A stretch of 64,000 nucleotides of DNA, from NCBI GenBank assembly GCA_030386875.1, contig CM059558.1, positions 8,193,501 through 8,257,500 of the forward strand, given 5' to 3'. Both the position numbers and the translations under genes were made by a program. Source of the stretch: Morinoia aosen (Eukaryota > Arthropoda > Malacostraca > Amphipoda > Talitridae). This document shows, piece by piece, positions 34,273 to 45,026 of the stretch (its first letter is position 1; each line of letters starts with the position of its first letter). A model generated the notes under the pieces. It was given only the letters and a program-made list of their open reading frames with translations, ran no database searches and had not been told where the DNA came from.

Positions 34273-34961
34273 TACTCTTCCTGGGAGGATGACAGAGAGC
34301 AAGGTTCTCCTGGCCCCATAATCCACGCTGGCGAGTGCCGCGTATACCTTACTTATGACGCGCTGTCTCAATGTGACGGTCCTAGTCTTGTCGTTTTAGG
34401 TTCTGCCCTGCCTGCCCATCATGGCTTCGAAACCCAGCTCTAGGTGAAGATTTTTTCTCTGTTGTAGAATAATCATTTCCATCTTTCTTACTCATGTAGA
34501 CTTTTGTGACGCAATATTATAAACATGGAAATGTCAATTCTGATGCATGATGTAAACATTTTCTCCGAGTCCTTTAATTGGAAGAATATCAAGTCCATAC
34601 ATAGGAATAAAATTATATTTCTCAATGTCAACCTCGTTGCTTTAGACGCAGAATTATTTCGATCCAGCCGTTTTACTTTCAACAAATTACTTATACCGCA
34701 AATCACAGAGCTCGCGTTTCACTGCCAGTGTGCACCATAAACAGTATTCCTAAATATATATATATTGTGATGGAAATCGTGTTTTCTTTTTAAGCAGCAC
34801 AAGAGATATATTGTCCTCAATCATGTTTTTCGACTAGCAACATGGGTGTTACAATACTAATGTGTGGGTATCACACATGAGTGTTATACACACAGATGAG
34901 GGGGATTTTCCATACTTTTAAATATTTTAAAAATGAATGATGTTGTGTGCTCTGAACAAAA

Positions 34962-35104
34962 GCGCCACCCGAATCTGGGCGGAGATTTTCTCTGTTACCC
35001 CTGTAGGGGAAAAATTCAATGCATAATATCCCACTCTACCCATGTGTCTGAAATGGGTACCGATCTGACCGGGGGAATGCGTCCTGGTGGTTGGTAGTTA
35101 TAAG
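34962..35104 (+). mobile_element. SINE, 5' part, split by hAT
   Basis: The body is shared with the SINEs at 14609 and 16194 (CGGAGATTTTCTCTGTT, ATCCCACTCTACCCATGTGT, GAAATGGGTACC). The tRNA-like head is largely lost. The copy is interrupted at GTTATAAG by the hAT element and continues at 37155-37250. Confidence 0.8.
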
Positions 35105-35674
35105 CAGTGTTGGGCAGCTGCGGCGCAACAAGTTGCGGCCGCAATTGCGATCGCAACTTTTTCTGTTGCGGTTGCGTAGCTACAATTTTTGGAAAGTTGT
35201 GAATCTGTTGCAATCGCAACAATTTTCGACGTGTCAGGCCGCAACTCGCAACCGCTACATCACGATGGTAATTTAATTTTTAAAATAACTTCAATCAAGT
35301 TTAAAACGCGTTTCATTCTCGTTTGAAACTGAACCGTACATGGTACAAAACATATGGCAACTCTATTATTAGCACTAGTACATGCCCGTAAGTTTCTAAT
35401 ATCTGACGAAAGGTAAGTACATATATACAAAATCTTTTATTCACAAAAACACTCGTTTAATGCTGCAACGCAACCTTGTTTTAAACTTATTGAAAAATGA
35501 AATTCTAACGAAATAATACAAAATTAATTTCTTAACTTATTGAAGGAAAAGAAGTTCAAGCTGAAATCTACAAAATTTCTGAATGAACGACATTCCTCGT
35601 GACCGTTTTAGATTGGCACAGCTGTTGCCTATGTCTGGTTGATTAAGTGAATTCATGTTGGTCGGCAAAAATTT

Positions 35675-35887
35675 TTATTGTCGCGGATTTCCAACTCTGC
35701 TAAGACCCACGTACAACTGTCCATGGGTAAACACTGATGCCGGTAGATTTATGCCGCATCTTGAAAGGCTCTGTCCTTGACTCTTATTTATTGACATAGC
35801 AGAAGCAGGTCTAATCGGAAATTGCCTTCGTCTCAAAGTAAATGGCAAGTCCGTGTCCGATTGCTGTAAAATAATACGTGGAATCAT
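35675..35887 (-). pseudogene. Helitron Pif1-type helicase C-terminus
   Basis: The last ~70 residues of a Helitron RepHel helicase are present. [19 protein letters not shown] is followed by [12 protein letters not shown] (helicase motif V region) and [12 protein letters not shown] (motif VI region). No Rep domain or other helicase motifs are present. The mirror copy at 37277 differs at a few positions. The frame ends shortly after motif VI, as in complete Helitrons. Confidence 0.85.
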
Positions 35888-36051
35888 CCATATTGATCCA
35901 ACATCAATTTCTGATACACATACACTTTGCTTACAGTATATAAGTATATATAATGTAACTCAATATATGACATATGTTATTAAGAATGATGTGAGTTGTA
36001 AGTGTAAAATTACCTGTTATACGCCAAATCTACATAGCTAGATATTGCAAT

Positions 36052-36522
36052 TTGCCAATGTACTTCGCAACGACGATTTTATCTTGGCGTCCTCAACCCC
36101 ATTTTAAGCTAAAAAGCCTTAGCGATGTAAAGAGAGTGGAGGTAATAACAAAAAGACTAACTGACTATCTTAAAAACAGATCGGAAAATGGTATTTCAGC
36201 TGAGGAGAGCAGAGCCGAGGACGTAGATGACGAAGATGACTTCTTCAACGTCGTAATGACATCGGATGATAAGGTAAATGCGAAGAAAAGTTCATTGAAA
36301 CAAGTCAATGATTGGCTCAAACAGGCAGTAATCAACAGAACCAGCCACCCTGATGTTCACTGAGCGATGTTACCTTCAAGTGAATTTGTTGCTTAGTCCT
36401 TTCAATTTAACACGCCAATACCAACGAGCGCTGCGGTCGAACGACTGTTCTCGTTAGGCAATGAGATTTTGAGATCACAACTTGCTCGGCTTCAGACAAA
36501 CATTTTTGCAAGGCAACGTTGA
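36052..36522 (+). pseudogene. hAT transposase C-terminal region
   Basis: One frame with two internal stops (36361-36363 and about 36394) reads from YFATTILS..PHFKLKSLSD, the hAT core-end motif, through an acidic linker. It ends in FNTPIPTSAAVERLFSLGNE, the hAT dimerisation motif with its A-V-E-R-L-F-S signature. Catalytic N-terminal parts are missing. It lies inside the hAT element bounded at 35105 and 37154 and is probably what remains of its own transposase. Confidence 0.85.
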
Positions 36523-37154
36523 TCGTCATTACAGTGCATTGACATTGTCACATTGAGACCATGAACCAGTAATAAATCAGAACAGAGGAACAATAAAAAG
36601 CAGAGGAAAAGCACCAGGAATATCATATATTACAGAACCTCATGCATGGTTTTTCTTCATGCGTCATATAGGCTGTACAAATGATCTGCACTTCCCTGTT
36701 TTCTAATTTTCTTGTTATACATACCGAACTCCTATCAAAATATAGCTACTAGCCAGGTCTCTTTTTAATATTAATTTTAGGAAATGGAATTCATTTTACT
36801 GTTCATGGTATATTTCCAAATGGAACGTTTCTTTCTCATCTTTTTGCAATGAAACGTTTCTTTCGGTATCTTTATATATCATTCAATTCTACATAGTCCA
36901 CACATATACTCGATCTATTAATTTTTTTTAGTAAAAAAATGCACTATTTTGAATAACTTGATATTTTTTTCATAGCAATATATACGTAAAAGAAATTGAA
37001 TAATATTTAATTAAAATTACATTTAATGATTAAAAAGTTGCGGTTGCGACCACAACTTTGGTTTTCTCAAAGTTGCTGTAGCGGTTGCGTTGCAACTTTT
37101 CTTGTTGTGTTGTGGTTGCGTCGCAACATTTTAAAAGTTGCTGGCCCAACGCTG

Positions 37155-37250
37155 GTTATAAGGCATTTGCTGGTGTAATATCAATTTATTACGGTGCCTC
37201 TATTTCATCCCCTGGACCCATGTCTGTCTGTCTGTTGTTTGTTTAACAAG
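37155..37250 (+). mobile_element. SINE, 3' remainder
   Basis: After the second GTTATAAG the SINE resumes with GCATTTGCTGGTGTAATATC and a tail ending in TGTCTGTCTGTCTG. The tail block TATCAATTTATTA.GGT.CC also occurs inverted at 62862-62915, so this is a SINE subfamily tail different from that of the 14609 copy. Confidence 0.65.
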
Positions 37251-37256
37251 TTATAG

Positions 37257-37317
37257 CAAAGCTATTACACGATACTGTGTTGGCCAGGCCAACACAGTAC
37301 CGTGCAATAGCTTTGCA
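37257..37317. repeat. Near-perfect hairpin at palindrome breakpoint
   Basis: GCAAAGCTATTACACGATAC and TGTGTTGGCC pair with their inverted copy immediately downstream, with two mismatches across about 30 bp arms and almost no loop. It sits directly before the right palindrome arm. Confidence 0.85.
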
Positions 37318-37552
37318 GTGTGTTGGTGAGTGCATATTGATGATTCCACGTATTATTTTACAGCAATCGGACACTGACTTGCCATTTACTTTGAGGCGAA
37401 GGCAATTTCCGATTAGACCTGCTTTTGCTATGTCAATAAATAAGAGTCAAGGACAGAGCCTTTCAAGATGCGGCATAAATCTACCAGCATCAGTGTTTAC
37501 CCATGGTCAGTTGTACGTGGGTCTTAGCAGAGTTGGAAATCCGCGACAATAA
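37277..37552 (+). pseudogene. Helitron Pif1-type helicase C-terminus, mirror copy
   Basis: Same segment as 35675-35887, with [12 protein letters not shown] and [11 protein letters not shown]. It extends ~20 codons further upstream ([11 protein letters not shown]), the first codons being derived from the hairpin at 37257-37317. Truncated and without Rep domain. Confidence 0.85.
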
Positions 37553-38124
37553 AAATATTTGCTGACCAACATGAATTCACTTAATCAACCAGACATAGGC
37601 AACAGCTGTGCCAATCTAAAACGGTCACGAGGAATGTCGTTCATTCAGAAATTTTGTAGATTTCAGCTTGAACTTCTTTTCCTTCAATAAGTTAAGAAAT
37701 TAATTTTGTATTATTTCGTTAGAATTTCATTGTTCAATAAGTTTAAAACAAGGTTGCGTTGCAGCATTAAACGAGTGTTTTTGTGAATAAAAGATTTTGT
37801 ATATATGTACTTACCTTTCGTCAGATATTATAAACTTACGGGCATGTACTAGTGCTAATAATAAAAAGTTGCCAGATGTTTTGTACCATGTACGGTTCAG
37901 TTTCAAACGAGAATGAAACGCGTTTTAAACTTGATTGAAGTCATTTTAAAAATTAAATTACCATCGTGATGTAGCGGTTGCGAGTTGCGGCCTGACACGT
38001 CGAAAATTGTTGCGATTGCAACAGATTCACAACTTTCCAAAAATTGTAGCTACGCAACCGCAACAGAAAAAGTTGCGATCGCAATTGCGGCCGCAACTTG
38101 TTGCGCCGCAACTGCCCAACACTG

Positions 38125-38268
38125 CTTATAACTACCAACCACCAGGACGCTTTCCCCCGGTCAGATCGGTACCCATTTCAGACACCTGGGTAGAGTGGGA
38201 TATTATGCATTGAATTTTTCCCCTACAGGGATAACAGAGAAACTCCGCCCTGAGTCGGGTGGCGATTT
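38125..38268 (-). mobile_element. SINE part, mirror copy
   Basis: Inverted counterpart of 34962-35104 in the right palindrome arm. It abuts the mirrored hAT end, CCCAACACTG, at 38124. Confidence 0.8.
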
Positions 38269-39467
38269 TGCTCAGAGCACATAACATCATTCATTTTTAA
38301 AATATTTAAAAGTATGGAAAATCCCCCTCATCTGTGTGTATAACACTCATGTGTGATACCCACACATTAGTATTGTAACACCCATGTTGCTAGTCGAAAA
38401 ACATGATTGAGGACAATGTATCTCTTGTGCTGCTTAAAAAGAAAACACGATTTCCATCACAATATATATATATTTAGGAATACTATTTATGGTGCACACT
38501 GGCAGTGAAATGCGAGCTCTGTGATTTGCGGTATAAGTAATTTGTTGAAAGTAAAACGGCTGGATCGAAATAATTCTACGTCTAAAGCAACGAGGTTGAC
38601 ATTGAGAAATTTAATTTTATTCCTATGTATGGACTTGATATTCTTGAAAATAAAGGACTCGGAGAAAATGTTAACATCATGCATCAGAATTATGACATTT
38701 CCATGTTTATAATATTGCCTCACAAAAGTCTACATGAGTAAGAAAGATGGAAATGATTATTCTACAACAGCGAAAAATCTTCACCTAGAGCTGGGTTTCG
38801 AAGCCATGATGGGCAAAAACGACAAGACTAGGACCGTCACATTGAGACAGCGCGTCATAAGTTAGGTACACACGGCACTCGCCAGCGTGGATTATGGGGC
38901 CAGGAGAACCTTGCTCTCTGTCATCCTCCCAGGAAGAGTATGAGAGTTTTATTATACAATGTCCGTTGCAAAATGAATTGATGTTCAAAATGAAACCAAT
39001 TCCAAATTTTTAGGTGCAATAGTTTAGAAATAAATGATGGCGGAAAGTGAGGTCAATCGAGAAAATCAGCCGACCATTGCGAGGGGAGGAAAACTTCCGT
39101 CCATGCCTCACCAAGAAACGTTTGAGAGTTATATTATACACTCTCCGTTGCAAAATGAATTGATGTTTAAAATGAAACCAATTCCAAATTTTTAGGTGCA
39201 ATAGTTTAGAAATAAATGATGGCGGAAAGTGAGGTTAATCGAGAATATCGGCCGACTATTTAGGGGCCACGAGAGCCACGCTTCCTGCCGCCCACGGGGG
39301 CGTAAAAAATTATTTAAATACATAAATATGTTGTTCTCGTCACGCCCATTAATTTGGTTTTAATTTCAAGATTGTACGTCTTATAGTTCAGAAATAACCC
39401 TATTTGTTAGGGTAATTTGCGAAGGATCTTAGATGGGTTCTCTTATATGGCGCGCCGGTGCTGCAAA

Positions 39468-40837
39468 CATGAATTCGCCATTAAAATCATTTAACTGGAC
39501 AATTCCACTCGGCGCAATCAATTCTTTAAAATTGAAACCAGGGCATTGAAACATCTAGGGTAAATTTTTAGAATTATTCTGACACCAAATAACTGAAAAC
39601 TTTTTAATTTAACTTGAGGCGACGACATTGCACTTCACTCGACTCGTCAACACTTCGTTTGAACGGCACGGCTAGATTCAAGATTGTCGTACCAGTTACG
39701 CTGACAGTGATGCCAGATTTCGGGTTAGCAGTGTTGCCAGATGCAATCTGAGCGTTGCTATTGGTGTGATGTCATGACGTCACCTACACACCACTCGATT
39801 TTATAAGAGACTGGTTTGCAGCTACCTTGTTTCGTCTACCATGCTTGCAATTCACCGTAGTTTTGCAGTTCATCTTATGTAAGTGTTCTGTGGATTTGCT
39901 TAGTCCTCGAGCGCCATCGCTGGAGGTCGGGCGTGAGTTGGTGTGCCGGACTGAAGCTGAGTATCCATCACACAGTCCTCATTTCGCTCTCATTGTCATG
40001 AACGCAGAACACTTTTGCATACTTATTCTGTCACATGATTCTCTCTTTCTCATTTATTTCCTGTCGTTCTCTCATCAATGACCGAAATTTAGTCCTCAAC
40101 AATATAAAATAAGGCAATTTTGTAGTTTTCAGTCTAATATTTGCATAGAATAACGGATTATGCCAATGGGTAATATCGCCGACATTCAGTCTACTGTTAA
40201 ATCATTTATCAAATGTACTGTATACAGTCCATATGAGCTATATTGTAAAATGAAATATCTGATATCGAGTAAATTATCTCACTGATCAGTCTAATGCGAA
40301 ACTAGGTTAAATGATTTAGGTAAAACAGTATTGTAAGCCTTAGAATAACGTGATGGTAGGATACCCCAGAAGTCGTTGAACTTAATCGGGCCCACATGTA
40401 GCTATATTCAAACTTGTCCATTGTACTAGACTTAAGAAACATTCTACCTCTGTATCTCCTGTGGTAAATAAATTGTTTAAATTGTTTAAATGGATTATTC
40501 CGCATCAGGCTCAAGTTTAAGCACTGATTTTGCTCATCGTTAGATGTACAAAGAATGCATTCGCATGCGATGTGTCTTACATTTATTGTAGCTGGAATTC
40601 GGGTTTCCACGTTACAAATTATTTCTTTTTCTGTATTTGCTACCTGAAAATTTGCATGAAACAATGAACCAAACTGGTACAGCTAATGAAAGTAATAGAT
40701 CCATTTTTTCTCATTTAGGAGGGAAACAAGGTTCGTGCTTAGTGATATCTAATTCATAATGTTAATCTTTTGCATTTTAGAAGAACAACTCTTACTGAAT
40801 TCTAACGTAATTATACTCTTCGTATAACATTATTTAA
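39468..40837. other. No gene found; CRE-like promoter fragment
   Basis: ATGACGTCACCTACACACCA (about 39774) matches the CRE block of the outer duplication arms (11360-11390 and its mirror). It is followed by CGTCTACCATG, also found at the end of those arms. The 84-codon frame at 39827-40081 and the 120-codon minus-strand frame at 40302-40664 have no recognisable motif. Confidence 0.4.
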
Positions 40838-42013
40838 GGAGGCCGTCTGGGTAAAAATCGGGAGAAGTGTTGATTTTCTGTTTTTATATGCATCTTATAG
40901 AGGATTTTCTTGCGCTTTCATTGGTACTTTTCGATTACGTCTACTCCGAATGGTACGCCCACCAGAGGGGGGAAAGCGATGGGGGTGGCGTGACCTTGAC
41001 CCCTACCCCCCTCATTATTGGGGGCCAATTGAGCGTGTTTCTTTGCGACAATGGCAATAGAGTTCGTTCATGGGCTGCTCAAAGTGCTTTCATTATTAAA
41101 ACGAAACATTCTAACGTTGAGTAAAAATTTTTGATAATTTTTGACAATTTTAGAATTTAGCTGTTCTGCCGTAGCTATGATACTGCAGCTTTCATTCATA
41201 GCTCGATGACAGCTGCAGTATCATAGCTACGGCTATAGCGAGCACACCAATCCAGAGGGCTTGAAAAGAGCTAGAAAACAGAGGAGTTCACTTGAAAAAA
41301 AACGTATTTTGGTCGAAAATATTTTTTTTTCAAAAAAGTGGTTGTTTTGAAGAATTACACGTATTGTCTTTTGATGTAGATTTTTTCCCAGAGTTCCAAA
41401 GCTACAGCAATGTAAATTATATCAATCGAAAGGGCTTGAAAAGCGGTACAAAATCTCAAGAGTTCATTGTAGAAAACCCGGTAGTTCGAAAGATAAGAAG
41501 AAAAACAATTTTTTTGTGGAAAACACGTTTTTATGGAAAGTTGATAATTGGTTTCTCAAATGAATCTTCTTCCACAATTTTAGAGCTACAAGAATGGTTT
41601 ATAAACCATTCGATAGGGCTTAGCAAGTTGTATCCATACGCAATAGCATTTTTCGATACATCTATTATTTTGAAAATTACACGACATGAAAAAAAATGAA
41701 AAAAAGGTCACATTTTTTTAAAGTACCCAAAATCCACAAAAAGAAGTTATCGAAATTCCCTATTGCGTATGGTTATATGGACATATAAGCAATCTATAAA
41801 CGAAGTACTGGTGCTGTAGCTTCAAAATTGTAAAAGAAGATAGATTTAAAAAACTATTTTATCGTACTTTTTGAAAATAAAAAAAATCCAGTGCAGATAC
41901 AAAAATTTTGTCCATGTAACAAATGATCTTTGCATCATTTCACACCTACTGTGACAATTTCATAGAAATCCATCCGTAAATAACGGACTTTTCTTTTTAC
42001 TCAGACGGCCTCC
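40838..42013 (+). mobile_element. TTAA-type non-autonomous element, copy 2
   Basis: The 1176 bp element has GGAGGCCGTCT inverted ends and a perfect TTAA on both sides (40834-40837 and 42014-42017). It matches copy 1 end to end. It contains a 23 bp perfect hairpin (41168-41190 with 41211-41233) that copy 1 has lost on one side. The 135-codon frame at 41292-41699 is not shared with copy 1 and is probably not a gene. Confidence 0.9.
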
Positions 42014-42017
42014 TTAA

Positions 42018-43550
42018 TACTGTTGGGATATTTAACATCTCCTCATCGTTCAGATATGCTAATTTTATTCTGAATGCATTGTTGGGCAGTAAAATGAATT
42101 AAAATTTTAAAATCACATCACGAATTGTTTACCGAGAATAAAACAGAAGGCTGTAGAGGTAAGTAGGTCATATTAATATTGCGTTCAGTAAGCTATTTCT
42201 CTACGATTTCACCGCACGCTTGATACATCGTCGTGACCCGAAGATCCATTGTTTCGATCCGCTCTTTTCGATGCTCAAGATTCCTATTGAATGAAGCAAA
42301 CCAGAGCCCTATTCCAACACGTGGTGATATCCCCTTCACATTTACGGGTTCATTACAATTTGCAGAGATGTCCCCCGACTATGTCAGCATATGCACATTT
42401 TACCGCAGGAGTTGTGTCTTTCGCTGTAGGCGCTACAGTCTTCCTCCAAACACGACTCTTCGAATTGCGTTCCAATACTTAAATATATGTTTCATTTATC
42501 TTCTACGAATTTTGCAATCATAATTCTGGTCAGCAATAATTCTGTTCGGCATTTTAGTTACCAGCAAACTACAGCAAACATTTCTGCAAATTTCAGCAGG
42601 CATCCCAATATTGAAGAGACATTTCAAGTTTCGACAGGAACAGTTCAAACTTTAGCATGAACATTTTAAATCCCACTGAGAAGTTTCAAAATTTTCTATT
42701 TCAAATATACGTCTGTCTGCAGAGAAGAGAACGCCTTCACTTCATTCCTCTCGAGTTCTTTGCTCACTTATCCCATTATACTTGATGTCCAACTTACGAA
42801 TACAATTAGTGCTAAACAGCTCTTCGTAAGCTGAATTGTTCTCCGGTCGTTATATGCTGATTTGCTGTCTATAATTTGCAATTAAGAGTCTTTAACAAAT
42901 ATTATCAACTAGTCGTCTAGCGATAAATATTCCTCTTGTACAAAATTATTGCAAAATAATCTGTATTAGTTTTTTATAGATATCGTCTGACTCCATTTTT
43001 GCATTTGATTTACATTTTTTGTGACTAAGTTTACTCCGTGTTTGTCAGCCTGAAGATGACATTCGTACATCGAAACGTCGTACGAAATAGACCGTGATAT
43101 CGGATTTGTTAGAGTGTTTTAGTGAATATGATCAGCAATTTTCTTTGTCTTTTGACGCGTGATGAACGGTAAAAATGCATGCAAATGGTAAAAAAGGATA
43201 AGGCGTCGAAGATGCAATGGCAGTATCTTTATAGTAGGAGGAACTCCAATATTCAAAAAGTTTATTATTAATAAATATTTTAGGAGTTTTCTTTGTTTCT
43301 TCGTGAAAAATTCATGAATATATGAAGGTTGTTTGTGCATCTCTTTTAGAATTCCAAATCAATTTCATTTCCATGCAGTAAAGGAAACTACCAATTTCTG
43401 CTCGTTATTCCTGAATTGCTGAATGAATTTTCCAGCCGTCATTTGGCATTCATATTCATTGAACTTTGCAATAGGAGCGTCTGCTCTGCGTGCTGCCTGT
43501 GTGGTGGATTACATGTTCATATGAGTGATCATGTCACTTATAAATGAAAT
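42018..43550. other. No gene found; retroelement-like CTGAAGA..CGAAACG block
   Basis: CCTGAAGATGACATTCGTAC followed by ATCGAAACGTC (43050-43085) is the type of block seen at ends of some retroelements. It includes a TTCGTAC/GTACGAA inverted repeat. The rest is AT-rich, with short frames lacking motifs (for example 42233-42523). Confidence 0.4.
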
Positions 43551-43552
43551 TA

Positions 43553-44035
43553 TAATGCTGAGGTTATTGTATCTCCAATCTTGAGGTTATTGATTTTCAC
43601 AATGGTGAGGTTATTGAATTTACAACGCTGATTTATTGAATTTACCATGCTGGGGTTATTGATTTTACAATGCTATGGTAATTAATTTTACAATGAATCC
43701 TGAGTCTATTTTATTTACCATGCTGAGGATATTGAATTTACGATGCTTAGGTTGTTGATTTTACATTACTGAGGTTATTGAATTTACAATGCTGAGGTTA
43801 TTGATTTTACAATGCCGTGTTTATTGAATTTACAATGCTGGGGTTATTGAATTTACAATGCTGAGGTTATTGAATTTACGATGCTGAGGTTACTGAATTT
43901 ACAATGCTGAGGTTATTGATTTTACAATGCAGTGGATATTGAATTTACCATGCTGAGGTTATTGATTTTACAATGTAGTGGTTATTGAATTTACCATGCT
44001 GAGGTTATTGATTTTACAATGCTGAGGTTATTGCA
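43553..44035 (+). repeat. 23 bp satellite-like array
   Basis: About 20 units of TGCTGAGGTTATTGAATTTACAA with small variations (GATTTT or GAATTT; ACAATGC, ACCATGC or ACGATGC). Alternating variants suggest a two-unit higher-order pattern in the second half. Confidence 0.9.
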
Positions 44036-44144
44036 GCGTTACGCTCATGATGAGATTATCACACTTTTGTGTAACTAGTACATCATCATACAAGTAAATC
44101 ACGCACAAAAATAACTCAAATAAATTTCGCATAGTTTTGTCGAT

Positions 44145-44530
44145 TAGGAAGACGCTGTCGCAGTTCGGCACTAACAGAGTTCACTTCTGTTGCCCTAGCG
44201 GTCTCATACGGCGCAGACAGTTGCTCGTCTTCCTAACGGTACCGCCGTAGTTCGTCACAAAACGGAATTTACTTCTGTTGCCCTAGCGGACTGAATACAG
44301 CGTAGGCGGTACCCACACACACCTCACTCTAGCGGTACCACCATAGTTAGGCACAAAACAGAATTTAATTCTATTGCCCTAGCGGACTGAATGCAGCGCA
44401 GGTGGTACCCACACAAACCTCACCCCACACACACACAACGGTACCGCCGTAGTTCGGCAGAAACAGAATTTACTTCTGTTGCCCTAGCGGACTGATTACG
44501 GCGTAGGCGGTACCCACACGAACCTCAGGA
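44145..44530 (+). repeat. ~95-108 bp tandem array with GGTACC borders
   Basis: Four units share AGTTCGGCAC, AGAATTTACTTCTGTTGCCC and TAGCGGACTGA. Three of them begin GGTACCGCC-like and end GGCGGTACCCACAC, an inverted pair within each unit. The first unit is bounded by TTAGGAAGACG and its inverse CGTCTTCCTAA. Confidence 0.85.
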
Positions 44531-45026
44531 AGGGCAGCTGCAAAGAAAAAGCTAGCGCCCCAGAAAAAGGTAGCTGCAAAGGTAGCCCCTTTTCCACAAA
44601 CCCTCACGTCGACCGCACGACGGTATCGACACATTGTGATTTTGCCAAATACACAAGGCTAAATGAAACTGTTTAAGTAGTTTTGCATTATTAATTAATG
44701 GAAAGTATCGTTTTGGCAATCTTACAACTTTTTCTCTTGTTCTACCACTGGTCTTCTATAACACGTAAACTTTATCATCCTCTGATTTGACTTTGTCAAA
44801 GTGATAGCTTAAATCCAAATTTTTTTAACTTTGATCGGTGGAAAGAATAAATACTTTCTGAATAACCTATATAATTTTTCTATAATTTGATTTGTGGTTG
44901 ATATTATTACTTTATTTTGCTTCCATGTCATCTGATATTTTCAAACCAGTTCTGTAATCCATCATAGATTGCCTATAATATCTTTCAAGCTGTTGTTGAT
45001 TTAATGAGAAGGGTGGGTCAAAAGAT
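44531..45026. other. No gene found
   Basis: Short GCTGCAAAG / GGTAGC direct repeats at 44525-44600, otherwise AT-rich unassigned DNA. Confidence 0.45.

Larger units (their letters stand above)
35105..37154. mobile_element. hAT element with GTTATAAG target duplication
   Basis: The left end is CAGTGTTGGGCAGC and the right end GGCCCAACGCTG, imperfect hAT-type inverted ends starting CAG. They are flanked by GTTATAAG at 35097-35104 and 37155-37162, an 8 bp duplication inside a SINE. Subterminal regions are rich in TTGCGGTTGCG and its complement. The interior carries a Helitron helicase fragment and the C-terminal part of a hAT transposase. The element is non-autonomous. Confidence 0.9.
33745..39467. 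repeat. 5.7 kb palindrome, 2.1 kb arms
   Basis: 33745-35897 is repeated inverted at 37332-39467 with a few percent divergence and several short indels. The 1.43 kb spacer (35898-37331) holds the hAT transposase fragment, the hAT right end and a SINE remainder. Each arm carries flanking DNA, a 182 bp tandem repeat, a SINE part, the hAT left end and a Helitron helicase fragment. The arms are too diverged for a simple assembly fold-over. Confidence 0.9.

Noticed and set aside
33745..39467. Assembly artefact explaining the palindrome
   Set aside because: The arms differ by scattered substitutions and indels of a few percent, which a simple fold-over artefact would not give.
41292..41699. 135-codon frame inside the TTAA element as a transposase
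   Set aside because: The sibling element at 28325 does not keep the frame and there are no DDE motifs.
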